Origin: Mesorhizobium sp. AR02
GTDB lineage: Bacteria > Pseudomonadota > Alphaproteobacteria > Rhizobiales > Rhizobiaceae
DNA length: 64,000 nt
Assembly (NCBI RefSeq): GCF_024746835.1
Contig: NZ_CP080531.1
Coordinates: 3,988,001 to 4,052,000 of the forward strand
Direction of reading: 5' to 3'
In this document: piece after piece, positions 42,349-51,724 of the stretch
How the letters are laid out: the number at the start of each line of letters is the position of its first letter
Numbering within the stretch: the first letter of the stretch is position 1
Notes under the pieces: model-generated
Database searches by the model: none
Told to the model about the DNA's origin: nothing
What the model saw: only the letters and a program-made list of their open reading frames with translations
Program-made: the position numbers and the translations under genes

Positions 42349-44019
42349 ATGTACCGTTACGATGAGTTCGACCACGATTTTGTCCAGGCCCGCGTCGCCG
42401 AGTTCAGCGACCAGGTCCAGCGCCGGCTGTCCGGCGAGATCACCGAGGACCAGTTCCGGCCGCTCAGGCTGATGAACGGCGTCTATCTGCAGCTGCACGC
42501 CTATATGCTGCGCATCGCGGTGCCCTATGGTACGCTGAACGGCAAGCAGCTGCGCATGCTCGGCCATATCGCCCGCAAATACGACAAGGGCTACGGCCAT
42601 TTCACCACGCGCCAGAACATCCAGTTCAACTGGCCGGCGCTGTCGGACATTCCGGCGATCCTGGCCGATCTCGCCAGCGTCGAGATGCACGCGATCCAGA
42701 CCAGCGGCAACTGCATCCGCAACGTGACCGCCGACCACTTTGCCGGTGCGGCCGCCGACGAGGTTGCCGATCCGCGCCCCTATGCGGAAATCCTGCGGCA
42801 ATGGTCGTCGGTGCATCCGGAATTTTCGTTCCTGCCCAGAAAATTCAAGATCGCGGTGACAGGGGCGGAGCGTGACCGCGCCGCCATCCAGACGCATGAC
42901 ATCGGCCTTCATGTGAAGAAGAACGCCGCCGGCGAGCTCGGTTTCGCCGTCTATATCGGTGGCGGCCAGGGCCGCACCCCGATGGTGGCGAGGAAGATCC
43001 GCGATTTCCTGCCGGAAGCCGACCTTCTGTCCTACTGCACGGCGATCCTGCGCGTTTACAACCTCTACGGCCGCCGCGACAACAAGTACAAGGCGCGCAT
43101 CAAGATCCTGGTCCACGAGACCGGCGTCGAGGAAATCACCCGCCAGGTCGAAGCCGAGTGGCAGGAATTGAAGGACGCCGAGCTGAAGCTGCCGGATGCC
43201 GATATCCGCGCCATCGAAGCCTATTTCGCGCCGCCGGCGCTCACTGACCGGCCGGAAGGCGACCAGGCGGTCAAGCTGGCGCGCCTCGATTCCAAGGGCT
43301 TCTCCGAGTGGCTCGACCAGAATGTGGTGACGCACCGCCATCCCGACTATGCGGCGGTGACGATCTCGCTCAAGGGCATCGGCGAGGTGCCGGGCGACGC
43401 TTCGGACAGTCAGATGGAAGCGGTCGCCGACATCGCCGAGAAATACGCCTTCGACGAGCTGCGTGTCAGCCACGAGCAGAACCTGATCCTGCCGCATGTG
43501 GCGCGCGCCGACCTCAAGGCGGTCTATGATGCGCTGGTCGACATCGGACTGGCGACGGCCAATTCCAATTTGATATCGGACATCATCTCATGCCCGGGCC
43601 TCGACTATTGCGCGCTGGCCACCGCGCGCTCGATCCCGATCGCGCAGGAAATCTCGCAACGCTTCGCTTCGCTGGAACGTCAGCGCGACATCGGTGAGTT
43701 GAAGCTGAAGATCTCAGGCTGCATCAATGCCTGCGGCCATCACCATGTCGGCCATATCGGCATCCTCGGCGTCGAGAAGAAGGGCTCCGAGCTCTATCAG
43801 GTGACGCTGGGCGGCTCGGCCGACGAGAACACGTCGGTCGGCGAGATCATCGGCCGTGGCTTCTCGTCGGAAGAGATCACCGACGCCATCGAGCAGATCG
43901 TCGAGACCTATCTCGGCCTTCGGCTCAACCCGCAGGAAAAATTCATCGACGCCTACCGCCGTGTCGGTCCCGCGCCGTTCAAGGAGGCGCTCTATGCTGG
44001 CGAAGCCAAGGCCGCTTGA
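42349..44019 (+). CDS. cysI: Sulfite reductase hemoprotein (nitrite/sulfite reductase family)
   Basis: A 556-residue cytoplasmic enzyme that reduces sulfite to sulfide. Two ferredoxin-like half domains are visible (YGHFTTRQNIQFNWP, TSGNCIRNV). The siroheme-4Fe4S ligands are in CPGLDYC (about residue 414) and CINACGHH (about 459-465). Operon context with cysG and cysH supports sulfite rather than nitrite as substrate. The electron donor is not encoded here, so a ferredoxin or a separate flavoprotein is needed. cysH begins 26 bp before its end. Confidence 0.93.
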   Translation: MYRYDEFDHDFVQARVAEFSDQVQRRLSGEITEDQFRPLRLMNGVYLQLHAYMLRIAVPYGTLNGKQLRMLGHIARKYDKGYGHFTTRQNIQFNWPALSDIPAILADLASVEMHAIQTSGNCIRNVTADHFAGAAADEVADPRPYAEILRQWSSVHPEFSFLPRKFKIAVTGAERDRAAIQTHDIGLHVKKNAAGELGFAVYIGGGQGRTPMVARKIRDFLPEADLLSYCTAILRVYNLYGRRDNKYKARIKILVHETGVEEITRQVEAEWQELKDAELKLPDADIRAIEAYFAPPALTDRPEGDQAVKLARLDSKGFSEWLDQNVVTHRHPDYAAVTISLKGIGEVPGDASDSQMEAVADIAEKYAFDELRVSHEQNLILPHVARADLKAVYDALVDIGLATANSNLISDIISCPGLDYCALATARSIPIAQEISQRFASLERQRDIGELKLKISGCINACGHHHVGHIGILGVEKKGSELYQVTLGGSADENTSVGEIIGRGFSSEEITDAIEQIVETYLGLRLNPQEKFIDAYRRVGPAPFKEALYAGEAKAA

Positions 44020-44758
44020 CCGGATAGTCGATGTCGATGACGGCGCCGCCGCGAAAGCGGCGGGGCTTGATGCGCTCTATGGCCATCTGAAGCCGCTCGA
44101 GATCATCGAACGCTCGGCCCGCGAACTCTTTCACGACGAGATCGCCGCGGTGTCGTCCTTCGGGGCGGATTCGGCGGTGCTGCTGCACATGATCGCCGAG
44201 ATCGACCGTACGCTGCCGGTCATCTTCCTCGACACCGGCAAGCATTTCGAGGAGACGCTCGGCTACCGTGACGCGCTCGTCGCCGATTTCGGGCTGACCA
44301 ACATTCGGGTGATCAAGCCCGAGGAGGCCGCGCTCGAGCGGATCGACCCGACGGGCAATCTGCACCAGAGCAACACTGATGCCTGCTGCGACGTGCGCAA
44401 GGTCGAGCCGCTGGCGCGCGGTGTGGCGCCGTTTCGCGCCTGGTTCACCGGCCGCAAGCGCTTCCAGGCCTCGACGCGGGCAGGACTGCCGGTGTTCGAG
44501 GCTGTCGGCCCGCGCATCCGCATCAATCCGCTGGCGCATTGGACGACATCGGATCAGGCGGACTACATGCGCGCGCATGCGCTGCGTGAAAATCCGCTGG
44601 TCGCCTATGGCTATCTGTCGATCGGCTGCTTCCCGTGCACCCAGCCGGTGCAGCCGGGCGAAGACGCGCGCAGCGGCCGCTGGGCCGGTCATGCCAAGAC
44701 CGAGTGCGGCATTCACCTGTCGGGACTGGAAGTGTCGCTGACCGATGCATCCCTATAG
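43994..44758 (+). CDS. cysH: Assimilatory adenylyl-sulfate (APS/PAPS) reductase
   Basis: A 254-residue enzyme that reduces activated sulfate to sulfite. SFGADSAVLLH is the PP-loop. Cys131-132 (DACCDVRK) and Cys212/215 (GCFPC) are the iron-sulfur ligands typical of the APS-preferring type, and Cys238 (KTECGIH) is the catalytic cysteine. AAGGAGG at 43981-43987 fixes the ATG at 43994, which lies inside the end of cysI. The stop is immediately followed by a palindromic repeat whose first two bases overlap the gene's end. Confidence 0.95.
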   Translation: MLAKPRPLDRIVDVDDGAAAKAAGLDALYGHLKPLEIIERSARELFHDEIAAVSSFGADSAVLLHMIAEIDRTLPVIFLDTGKHFEETLGYRDALVADFGLTNIRVIKPEEAALERIDPTGNLHQSNTDACCDVRKVEPLARGVAPFRAWFTGRKRFQASTRAGLPVFEAVGPRIRINPLAHWTTSDQADYMRAHALRENPLVAYGYLSIGCFPCTQPVQPGEDARSGRWAGHAKTECGIHLSGLEVSLTDASL

Positions 44759-44900
44759 GATATGCTGATATTCAGGTGAGGCTGGCCTGCAAACGGCAGC
44801 TTCCTGCGCTTCCGGTGCTCACGTACTTCAAGTACGCTCCGCTCCGGTTCTCGGAAGCCGCCATTTTCGGCGCAGCCTGACCTGAATCTCAACACATCCT
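44757..44900. repeat. Palindromic intergenic repeat, long form
   Basis: The outer 20-bp arms 44757-44776 and 44881-44900 match 17 of 20 when paired and are near-identical to those at 11361-11414. Inside, a second pair of about 28-bp arms and an innermost hairpin (GTACTTCAAGTAC at its tip, about 44823-44835) make the whole 144 bp one long imperfect hairpin. It lies between cysH and the DUF934 gene and so must be read through if they are co-transcribed. Confidence 0.85.
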
Positions 44901-44930
44901 TGGCTCGTTTGAATATTTAGGACCTTTTTT

Positions 44931-45464
44931 ATGACCGAAACGACGACACCGGAGACCCGGCTCTGGACCCCGGAGGGGTTTCGCGAGGACGAGTGGGCTC
45001 ATGCCGAAAGTGCGGACGCGCTTTCCGGCAATGGCCGCTTCATCTTGCCGCTGCAGGCGTTCCTCGACCTTGATCCGGAGGTGCGCCGGTCGGCCAAGGA
45101 GCGGCTCGGCGTGGTACTGCAGCCCGGCGACCAGCTCGAGAAGATCGCAGACCTGCTCGACCAGCTGTCGCTGGTGGCATTGGTTTTCCCGGCCTTCAGC
45201 GACGGCCGCTCCTTCTCCAAGGCTGAACTGCTGCGCAGCCGCTATCATTTCGAAGGTGCCGTTCGCGCCACCGGCCAGGTGCTGGTCGACCCGTTGCCGC
45301 ATATGCTGCGGCTGGGCTTCGACGAGTTCGAGATTTCCAACCCGGTGCTGCTGAAACGCCTGGAAGAGGGCCGCACCGGTGGGTTGGGGCTCTACTACCA
45401 GCCAACCGCAGTGCCCGAGTCAAAAGGCCCGAAATATTCCTGGCGGCGGGTTCGCAGCAACTGA
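44931..45464 (+). CDS. DUF934 family protein
   Basis: A 177-residue soluble protein (GRFILPLQAFLDLDPEVRRSA then DGRSFSKAELLRSRY and PHMLRLGFDEFE). The family is a constant companion of cysH and cysI in proteobacteria and is annotated as an uncharacterised sulfur-assimilation protein. Here it is separated from cysH by a 144-bp palindromic repeat, so it may be expressed at a different level from the rest of the operon. Confidence 0.9.
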   Translation: MTETTTPETRLWTPEGFREDEWAHAESADALSGNGRFILPLQAFLDLDPEVRRSAKERLGVVLQPGDQLEKIADLLDQLSLVALVFPAFSDGRSFSKAELLRSRYHFEGAVRATGQVLVDPLPHMLRLGFDEFEISNPVLLKRLEEGRTGGLGLYYQPTAVPESKGPKYSWRRVRSN

Positions 45465-45559
45465 CGCTGCGGTAATCGCGCGCGTCTTTACATCAGCTCT
45501 GATCAGGCCTTCTCTTGGCTGTCCGGACGGAAACATCCGCCGGGCGGGAGGAGAAGATC

Positions 45560-47167
45560 ATGGATTTCGACTATGTCATCGCCGGTGGCGGATCCGCCGG
45601 CTGCACGCTTGCCGCTCGGCTTTCCCAAGATCCATCGAAAACGGTCTGCCTGATTGAAGCCGGCGGCGAGGGCAAGAACCTGTTGATCCGCGCGCCGGCC
45701 GGCATCATCGCGATGCTGCCGGGACGGCCGAAGATCAACAACTGGGCCTTCCAGACGGTGCCGCAAGAGGGTCTCAACGGCCGCAGGGGTTTTCAGCCGC
45801 GCGGCAAGGCATTGGGCGGTTCCAGCGCCATCAATGCCATGCTCTACACGCGTGGACACCGGAGCGACTATGACGAATGGGCCGATCTCGGCTGCGACGG
45901 CTGGTCATGGGATGAGGTACTGCCCTATTTCCGGCGCGCGGAAGGCAATCAGCGCGGCGCCAACGCCCTACATGGCGGTGACGGGCCGCTGCGGGTTGCC
46001 GAACAGCGGGAGCCACGTGCGCTCTCCCGGGCCTTTGTCGAGGCCTGCGGCGAAAACCAGATCCGCCGCAACGATGATTTCAACGGCGTTGAACAGGAAG
46101 GGGCCGGACTTTATCAGGTCACGCAATTCTGGGGCGAACGCCGCAATGGCGAGCGCTGCTCGGCGGCCGCTGCTTATCTGCACCCGACCATGAACAGGCC
46201 GAACCTTACCGTCATCACCGAAGCGCATGCCACCGGCATCATCCTTGACGGTAAGCGGGCCGCCGGCGTGCGCTATCGTGCGGGCAAGGACGTAGCTGTT
46301 GCGAAGGCCAGGCGTGAGGTGATCGTCTGTGGAGGCGCCTTCGGTTCGCCCCAGCTTCTGTTGCTGTCTGGCATTGGCCCGGCTGCCGAGCTTGCCATGC
46401 ATGGCATCCCGGTCATCCATGAACTGCCCGGTGTCGGCAAGAACCGGCAGGATCATCTCGATTTCATCCTGGGCTGGACTTGGAAGGACGCCGATATGAT
46501 GGGCATTGGCCTGCGCGGCCTGCCTGCCCTGCTGCGGCATGTGTTGCGCTGGCGCAAGGACGGCGGCGGCATGATCGCCACGCCCTATGCGGAGGGCGGC
46601 GCCTTCCTCAAATCCGATCCCGCGATCGACCGGCCCGACCTGCAACTGCATTTCTGCATCGCGATCGTCGACGATCATGGCCGCAAGCTGCATATGGGCT
46701 ATGGCTTTTCCTGCCATGTCTGCGTGCTGCGGCCGTATTCGCGTGGCGAGGTGGGACTATCGACGCCCGACCCTTTGGCGCCACCGCGCATCGACCCGCG
46801 TTTTCTGTCCGACGAACGCGACGCCGAGCTTTTGCTAAAGGGTGTCAGGATGATGCGCGGTATCCTGGAGGCGCCGGCACTGGCCAGATACCGCCACAAG
46901 GAAATCTACACCGCCGGCGTTTCGGGCGACGCGGAGTTGATGTCCCACATCCGTTCCCGCGCCGACACGATCTATCACCCGGCCGGCACCTGCAAGATGG
47001 GCGTCGACGAGATGGCGGTTGTCGATCCGCAATTGCGGATCCATGGGCTTGAAGCCTTGCGGGTCGTCGATGCCTCGGTGATGCCGACGCTGATCGGCGG
47101 CAACACCAATGCGCCGACCATCATGATCGCCGAAAAGGCGGCGGACATGATCAAGGCCGCCGCCTGA
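45560..47167 (+). CDS. GMC-family flavin oxidoreductase (choline dehydrogenase-like)
   Basis: A 535-residue FAD enzyme. The N-terminal dinucleotide site [13 protein letters not shown] (6-18), [14 protein letters not shown] (about 93-106) and [18 protein letters not shown] (about 259-276) are the GMC signatures. The active-site pair is about His473 (HPAGTCKMG) and Asn517 (GGNTNAPT). GGGAGGAGAAGATC precedes ATG 45560. It oxidises an alcohol group; BetA-type choline dehydrogenase is one option, but no betaine genes are nearby, so the substrate is open. Confidence 0.88.
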   Translation: MDFDYVIAGGGSAGCTLAARLSQDPSKTVCLIEAGGEGKNLLIRAPAGIIAMLPGRPKINNWAFQTVPQEGLNGRRGFQPRGKALGGSSAINAMLYTRGHRSDYDEWADLGCDGWSWDEVLPYFRRAEGNQRGANALHGGDGPLRVAEQREPRALSRAFVEACGENQIRRNDDFNGVEQEGAGLYQVTQFWGERRNGERCSAAAAYLHPTMNRPNLTVITEAHATGIILDGKRAAGVRYRAGKDVAVAKARREVIVCGGAFGSPQLLLLSGIGPAAELAMHGIPVIHELPGVGKNRQDHLDFILGWTWKDADMMGIGLRGLPALLRHVLRWRKDGGGMIATPYAEGGAFLKSDPAIDRPDLQLHFCIAIVDDHGRKLHMGYGFSCHVCVLRPYSRGEVGLSTPDPLAPPRIDPRFLSDERDAELLLKGVRMMRGILEAPALARYRHKEIYTAGVSGDAELMSHIRSRADTIYHPAGTCKMGVDEMAVVDPQLRIHGLEALRVVDASVMPTLIGGNTNAPTIMIAEKAADMIKAAA

Positions 47168-47360
47168 CTGCGGCTCTGGTCGAACCAGTGGTGCTGTTTC
47201 GTTTGCTTGCGAAACGCGCTGGGGCGTCTTCGGCCAAGAATGAAGAAAACTGGTCGTACCAATTGTGCGATTTGCACTTTCCCTTTCACTGGCCTGCCCT
47301 TAGGATAGGCTTATTATTTCGTGATCCGAAATAAATATGGCCACAAGGGAGGAACCGGGA

Positions 47361-47981
47361 ATGGCTGGCAAGAAAATATTGATGCTCGTTGGCGAGTTCA
47401 GCGAGGAGTATGAGATTTTCGTCTTTGAACAGGCCATGCATGCCGTCGGCCACACCGTGCATGTCGTCTGCCCGGACAAGAAGGCGGGCGATGTCCTGAA
47501 GACCTCGCTGCACGACTTCGAAGGCCACCAGACCTATACGGAAAAGCTCGGCCACGACTACATCCTCAACAAGACGTTTTCCGAGGTGGATCCGGCCCAA
47601 TACGACGCCGTCTACGCGGCGGGCGGGCGCGGTCCCGAATACATCCGCATCGACAAGCGGGTGCAGGCGCTGGTGCGGCATTTCCATGAGGCCGGCAAGC
47701 CGATCTTCACCATCTGCCATGGCGTGCAGATCCTGATCGCGGTCGACGGCGTGGTGCGGGGCAGGGAAGTGGCGGCGCTGCACTATTGCGAGCCGGAAGT
47801 GACGCTGGCCGGCGGCATCTACATCGACGTCGCACCGACCGGCGCCCATGTCGACGGCAATCTGGTGTCAGCCAAGGGCTGGCCGGGCCTGTCCAACTTC
47901 ATCCGGGAATGCCTGAAGGTGCTTGGCACCGAGATCCGCCATGGCGAAATCCTGATGCGCGACGAGCGCCAGGCCGCCTGA
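47361..47981 (+). CDS. DJ-1/PfpI family protein
   Basis: A 206-residue protein with the class I glutamine amidotransferase-like fold. The nucleophile elbow is Cys119-His120 (TICHGVQIL), and the GEFSEEYE segment near residue 11 carries the partner Glu. YAAGGRGPEYIR is also typical. Members include deglycases, peptidases and chaperones; which applies here is unknown. GGGAGG is seven bases before ATG 47361, so the in-frame ATG at 47337 is not used. It ends at a clear terminator. Confidence 0.85.
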   Translation: MAGKKILMLVGEFSEEYEIFVFEQAMHAVGHTVHVVCPDKKAGDVLKTSLHDFEGHQTYTEKLGHDYILNKTFSEVDPAQYDAVYAAGGRGPEYIRIDKRVQALVRHFHEAGKPIFTICHGVQILIAVDGVVRGREVAALHYCEPEVTLAGGIYIDVAPTGAHVDGNLVSAKGWPGLSNFIRECLKVLGTEIRHGEILMRDERQAA

Positions 47982-47996
47982 TCCGGGACTTTTGAC

Positions 47997-48024
47997 GACC
48001 GCCGCAGCCAATAGCGCGGCGGTC
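47997..48024 (+). terminator. Rho-independent terminator
   Basis: GACCGCCGC (47997-48005) and GCGGCGGTC (48016-48024) pair perfectly and are followed by TTTCCC. It closes the DJ-1/PfpI gene. Confidence 0.75.
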
Positions 48025-48030
48025 TTTCCC

Positions 48031-48077
48031 GAGCAATTCCGGACGGAAAACCGTTCACACTTTTCCTGGAATTGCTC
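48031..48077. repeat. GAGCAATTCC inverted repeat
   Basis: GAGCAATTCC (48031-48040) and GGAATTGCTC (48068-48077) are exact complements 27 bases apart, with further partial pairing inside (GGAAAAcc / ttTTCC). The right arm touches the desaturase stop codon. It may be a dispersed repeat or the terminator for the convergent desaturase gene. Confidence 0.6.
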
Positions 48078-49099
48078 TACATAACCGCCCGTGCTTCGCG
48101 GAACGACACCAGCTTGCGGCGGTTTTCGTCCCACAATGCCAGTTTGACGCAGCGCAGGCTGTCGAGCAGCGTGACGCGGCCGATGCCGCGCAGCTCCGGA
48201 TAATCCCGCAGCACTTCCTGCAGCCGGTAGCCCGGCACCTTGGCGGAGAGGTGATGGACGTGATGGACGCCGATGTTGCCGGTGAACCAGTTCAGCACCG
48301 GCGGCAGGTCGTAGTAGGACGAGCCATGCAGGGCGGCATGCTGGAATTCCCAGTCGTCGTCCTTTGCCCACTCCGTCTCCTCGAACTGGTGCTGGACGTA
48401 GAACAGCCAGATGCCGGCCGAACCGGCGAGAATGACGATCGGCAGATGGACGACCAGGAAGGCGCTGGGACCGACGGCCCAGATGAGAATGGCGGCCGCA
48501 ACCGCGATGGCGAGATTGGTGGTCATGGATGACACCCATGGCGTCAGGCCGCCGCGCATCATGCCGATCGGAAGTCTTTGCTCGAAGATGAACAGCCAGA
48601 TCGGGCCGAGCCCGAACATCACCAGCGGATGGCGGTAGAGCCGATAGGCAAGGCGGCCGCGCCATGACATCTGCCGGTATTCGGCAACGGTCAGCGTCCT
48701 GATGTCGCCCATGCCGCGCTCGTCGAGATTGCCGGCGCTGGCATGATGCACAGCGTGGGCGCGTCGCCAGCAATCGTAGGGCGTCAGCGTCAGGACGCCG
48801 AGCGCACGGCCGATCCAGTCGTCGGCGTAACGATTGGCGAAGAAGGAGCCATGGCCGCAATCGTGCTGGATCATGAAGATGCGCACCAGGAATCCGGCTG
48901 CCGGCAGGATCAGGATCAGCCCCCACCAATGGCCGTAGGCATAGGCGGCCGAAGAGAGCGCCCAGAGCGTGGCAAACGGAATGAGGGTGATGGCGAGTTC
49001 GATGGCGCTGCGTCGCCGGTCCGGCTTCTTGTAGCGCGCCAGAATCTTCAACCAGGCACGCTTGCTGTTGGCGGCCGCATCGGGGGAAATCATGTTCAT
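48077..49099 (-). CDS. Fatty acid desaturase
   Basis: A 340-residue integral membrane di-iron enzyme. The three histidine boxes are HDCGH (79-83), HAVHH (115-119) and HHVHH (279-283). There are about four to five membrane segments. It introduces a double bond into an acyl chain; regiospecificity cannot be read from the sequence. The upstream region contains a short palindrome AATTAC-GTAATT (49150-49166) that may be an operator. It is divergent from the LacI regulator gene. Confidence 0.9.
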   Translation of the reverse strand: MNMISPDAAANSKRAWLKILARYKKPDRRRSAIELAITLIPFATLWALSSAAYAYGHWWGLILILPAAGFLVRIFMIQHDCGHGSFFANRYADDWIGRALGVLTLTPYDCWRRAHAVHHASAGNLDERGMGDIRTLTVAEYRQMSWRGRLAYRLYRHPLVMFGLGPIWLFIFEQRLPIGMMRGGLTPWVSSMTTNLAIAVAAAILIWAVGPSAFLVVHLPIVILAGSAGIWLFYVQHQFEETEWAKDDDWEFQHAALHGSSYYDLPPVLNWFTGNIGVHHVHHLSAKVPGYRLQEVLRDYPELRGIGRVTLLDSLRCVKLALWDENRRKLVSFREARAVM

Positions 49100-49250
49100 C
49101 AGGAAGCATAGGCGGGGCGTGTGGCCGCCGCAAGGCAGCCATCACGCAAAATTACTGTGCGTAATTGTCGCGCGACGGCCGATTTCCAGATGGGGGTGCG
49201 TCAGTCCGCCCTGAGATTCGAGCACTTGACTTTCAGGTTTGCGTCCGTTT

Positions 49251-49275
49251 TGATACGTATCACTAATACGTATAA
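49251..49275 (+). promoter_or_regulatory. Double ATACGTAT operator of the LacI-family gene
   Basis: A perfect 12-bp palindrome TGATACGTATCA (49251-49262) is followed three bases after its core by a second ATACGTAT core (49266-49273). A CTTGAC -35-like hexamer lies at 49225-49230, so the sites cover the -10 and start region. The position just before the regulator's own start (49287) predicts autorepression and control of the ABC operon. Confidence 0.7.
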
Positions 49276-49286
49276 GGAACTGTTTC

Positions 49287-50288
49287 TTGAAGCGAGCCAC
49301 GCAAAAGGATGTCGCACGGCTGGCCGGGGTCTCGCAGGCGAGCGTCTCGATGGTGATGAGCGGCGGCGGGTCTCCGGCACTGTCGTCCGAGACCTGGGAG
49401 CGGATCACCAAGGCAGCGGTGCAACTCGGCTATACGCCGAACCGGTTTGCGCAGGCGCTCAAGACCAATCGCACCATGACCATCGCCTGCATCGTGCCCG
49501 ACATCACCAATCCCTTCTATCCGGCGCTGATGCGCGGCATCCAGTCGGTGGCCGAGGACCTCAACTATGACGTGATCGCGGTCAGCACCGATGGCTCCGC
49601 CGAGCGCGAGCGGCATTTCCTGGACTGGTCCAGGCAGGGGCGTGTCGATGGCGTGATAGGGGTGTTCTTCACGCTACGTGCCGACGACTTCAAACCGCTT
49701 GTCGATGCGGGCGTGCCGGTGGTGCGCATCGAATCGAGCAAGAAACGCGGCGGCGACATCGCCATCGACGACATCTATATTGACAGCTACGCCGCAGCCC
49801 TTGCGGTAACACAGTTTCTCATTGGCCGCGGCCATCACCGCATCGCCATGGTCGCCGGTCGGGGCGGGCCTCAGGGCGTTCGGGTCGAGGGCTACCGTAC
49901 CGCGCTCACCGAGGCCGGCGGCACGCCCTATGTCATCATCGATGAAGAATTCAGTGAAACCGGCGGTGCCCGGGCCGCCGAGGCCGTGCTGGCCAGCGGC
50001 TACGCCCCGACGGCGATCTTTGCCGCCAATGATCTCATGGCCATTGGTGTGATGCAGGCGCTGCGCGATCGCGGCATCGCTATTCCAGGCGATATCGCCG
50101 TCGCCGGCTTCGACGATATTTCAGCGGCGCGGCTGGTCACGCCGTCCCTGACCACGGTCGCCCAATTCCAGGGCGACATCGGAGTCAAGGCGGCACAGAT
50201 CCTGATGGAAAGGCTGCGCGGCTCCAGGCCGGGTGCGGGCACCGCGCTCGAAATGCCCTTCAGCCTGATCGAACGCGGCTCAACCTGA
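49287..50288 (+). CDS. LacI-family transcriptional regulator
   Basis: A 333-residue repressor with an N-terminal LacI helix-turn-helix (QKDVARLAGVSQASVSMVMSG) and hinge helix, and a periplasmic-binding-like sensor domain from about residue 60 (IACIVPDITNPFYPALMRGIQ). The start codon is TTG at 49287 with AAGGAAC eight bases upstream; no ATG precedes the conserved HTH. It lies 30 bp upstream of the binding-protein gene, so it should sense the imported sugar and control the operon 50319-56644. Confidence 0.92.
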   Translation: MKRATQKDVARLAGVSQASVSMVMSGGGSPALSSETWERITKAAVQLGYTPNRFAQALKTNRTMTIACIVPDITNPFYPALMRGIQSVAEDLNYDVIAVSTDGSAERERHFLDWSRQGRVDGVIGVFFTLRADDFKPLVDAGVPVVRIESSKKRGGDIAIDDIYIDSYAAALAVTQFLIGRGHHRIAMVAGRGGPQGVRVEGYRTALTEAGGTPYVIIDEEFSETGGARAAEAVLASGYAPTAIFAANDLMAIGVMQALRDRGIAIPGDIAVAGFDDISAARLVTPSLTTVAQFQGDIGVKAAQILMERLRGSRPGAGTALEMPFSLIERGST

Positions 50289-50318
50289 AACAAGAAACGA
50301 GAATATCGGAGGAGAAAC

Positions 50319-51638
50319 ATGGAACGTCGTACACTGCTCAAGACCGGCCTCGGCCTCGCCGCCCTGCCGTTGCTCCCGCGCCTGGCCTTCGCCGACGACA
50401 AGAAGCCGGTCGGCTTCTGGTATGAATCCGCCTCGCCGGAAAACCAGGACGAGCTCAAGACCCTGTTGGTCGACCCGTTCAACGCCGCGCACCCGCAGGA
50501 CGATCTTTCGATCGATTTCCGCGGTTCCGACCTCGACAAGCAGCTCCGCATAGCCATGCTCTCGGGCAGCGGCCCGGATATCGTCTTTACAGCCGGTCCG
50601 AGCTATGTCGCGTCAATGGCGCAGGCCGGGCAGCTGTTGCCGCTCGACGATTATGCCGCAAAACTCGGCTGGGACGACCGGCTGCTGCCGCTGTTCATGG
50701 AATTGGGCAAATATGAGGGCAAGCTCTACGCACTCGCCAAGACCTACGAGACGCTGGGACTGTTCTACAACAAGACGCTGTTCGACAAGAACAGCTGGAA
50801 GGCGCCCACCACCATCGCTGAGCTCGAGGCGCTCGCCGACGAGATGAAGGGCAAGGGCCTGGTCCCGTTCGGCTCCGGCAATGCCGACTGGCGGCCGGCC
50901 AATGAGCATCATGTCTCGATCGTGCTCAATTCGGTGGCTGGCCCCGAGAATGTCTACAAGGCACTGACCGGCGCCATTCCGTGGACGGACGCCTCCATCC
51001 TGGCGGCCATCGATAAGCTCGATGAATGGTGGCAGAACGGCTATTTCGGCCCCAATTATTTCTCGCTGACGCTGGAGCAGGCTTTCGCTCAGGTCGCAAC
51101 CGGCCAGGCCGGCATGGCGCCGAGCGGAACCTGGAGTTTCACCAACATCCCGACCTATTTCCCGACCAACAACGCCGAGGCGGCTTTCGTTGGCTTTCCG
51201 AGCACGAGCGGTCCGCCGGTCTACGCGCTCGGCATCGGCTCGACGCTCTCGATCAACGCGAAATCCGAGAACGCGGACGGTGCGGCTGCGGTGCTCGACT
51301 ATATGTTCAGCGACAAATTCTACGGTGACATGAACTCGGTGTGGCAAGGCGAGTGGAACCTGCCTTTGAAAGACCTTTCGGGGGTAAAGCTCTCCGACAA
51401 GGTGCTGCCGCTCTACACCGAGGTGATGAAGAACCTGTCGTCGGCTGTCGGCGCCGGTCAGTACGGCTACACGACATGGACCTTCCTGCCGCCGGCTACC
51501 GACACCTATCTCGTCAGCGGCATGGAGGAAGTCTGGCTGAAGAAACTCACCTCGAAGGACTACCTCAAGAAACTCGACGAAACCTTCCAGCAGGAAAAGG
51601 CGGCCGGCAAAGTACCGGCGGTTCCGAAGCGGGCCTAG
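50319..51638 (+). CDS. Sugar ABC transporter substrate-binding protein
   Basis: A 439-residue periplasmic protein of solute-binding family 1. The N-terminus MERRTLLKTGLGLAALPLLP has a twin-arginine-like signal, with cleavage near LAFAD (residue 25). Features such as DIVFTAGPSYVASMAQAGQLLPLDDYA and AMAPSGTWSF-like segments fit CUT1 binding proteins. GGAGGAGAAAC precedes the ATG. It heads the operon after the LacI gene; export through Tat would mean folding in the cytoplasm first, which is unusual for this family though known. Confidence 0.92.
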   Translation: MERRTLLKTGLGLAALPLLPRLAFADDKKPVGFWYESASPENQDELKTLLVDPFNAAHPQDDLSIDFRGSDLDKQLRIAMLSGSGPDIVFTAGPSYVASMAQAGQLLPLDDYAAKLGWDDRLLPLFMELGKYEGKLYALAKTYETLGLFYNKTLFDKNSWKAPTTIAELEALADEMKGKGLVPFGSGNADWRPANEHHVSIVLNSVAGPENVYKALTGAIPWTDASILAAIDKLDEWWQNGYFGPNYFSLTLEQAFAQVATGQAGMAPSGTWSFTNIPTYFPTNNAEAAFVGFPSTSGPPVYALGIGSTLSINAKSENADGAAAVLDYMFSDKFYGDMNSVWQGEWNLPLKDLSGVKLSDKVLPLYTEVMKNLSSAVGAGQYGYTTWTFLPPATDTYLVSGMEEVWLKKLTSKDYLKKLDETFQQEKAAGKVPAVPKRA

Positions 51639-51724
51639 GCCGGGCGCTGGCAACGCCACGAACCACCTGAACCAGCCGAAGGAGTGCGCCCAGCCGGCGC
51701 CCTCCCAACCCAGGGCAATCGTCC

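Noticed and set aside
42349..44019. Nitrite reductase as product of the siroheme enzyme gene
   Set aside because: The motifs are shared by both enzymes, but the genes around it (cysG, cysH, DUF934) are those of sulfate assimilation.
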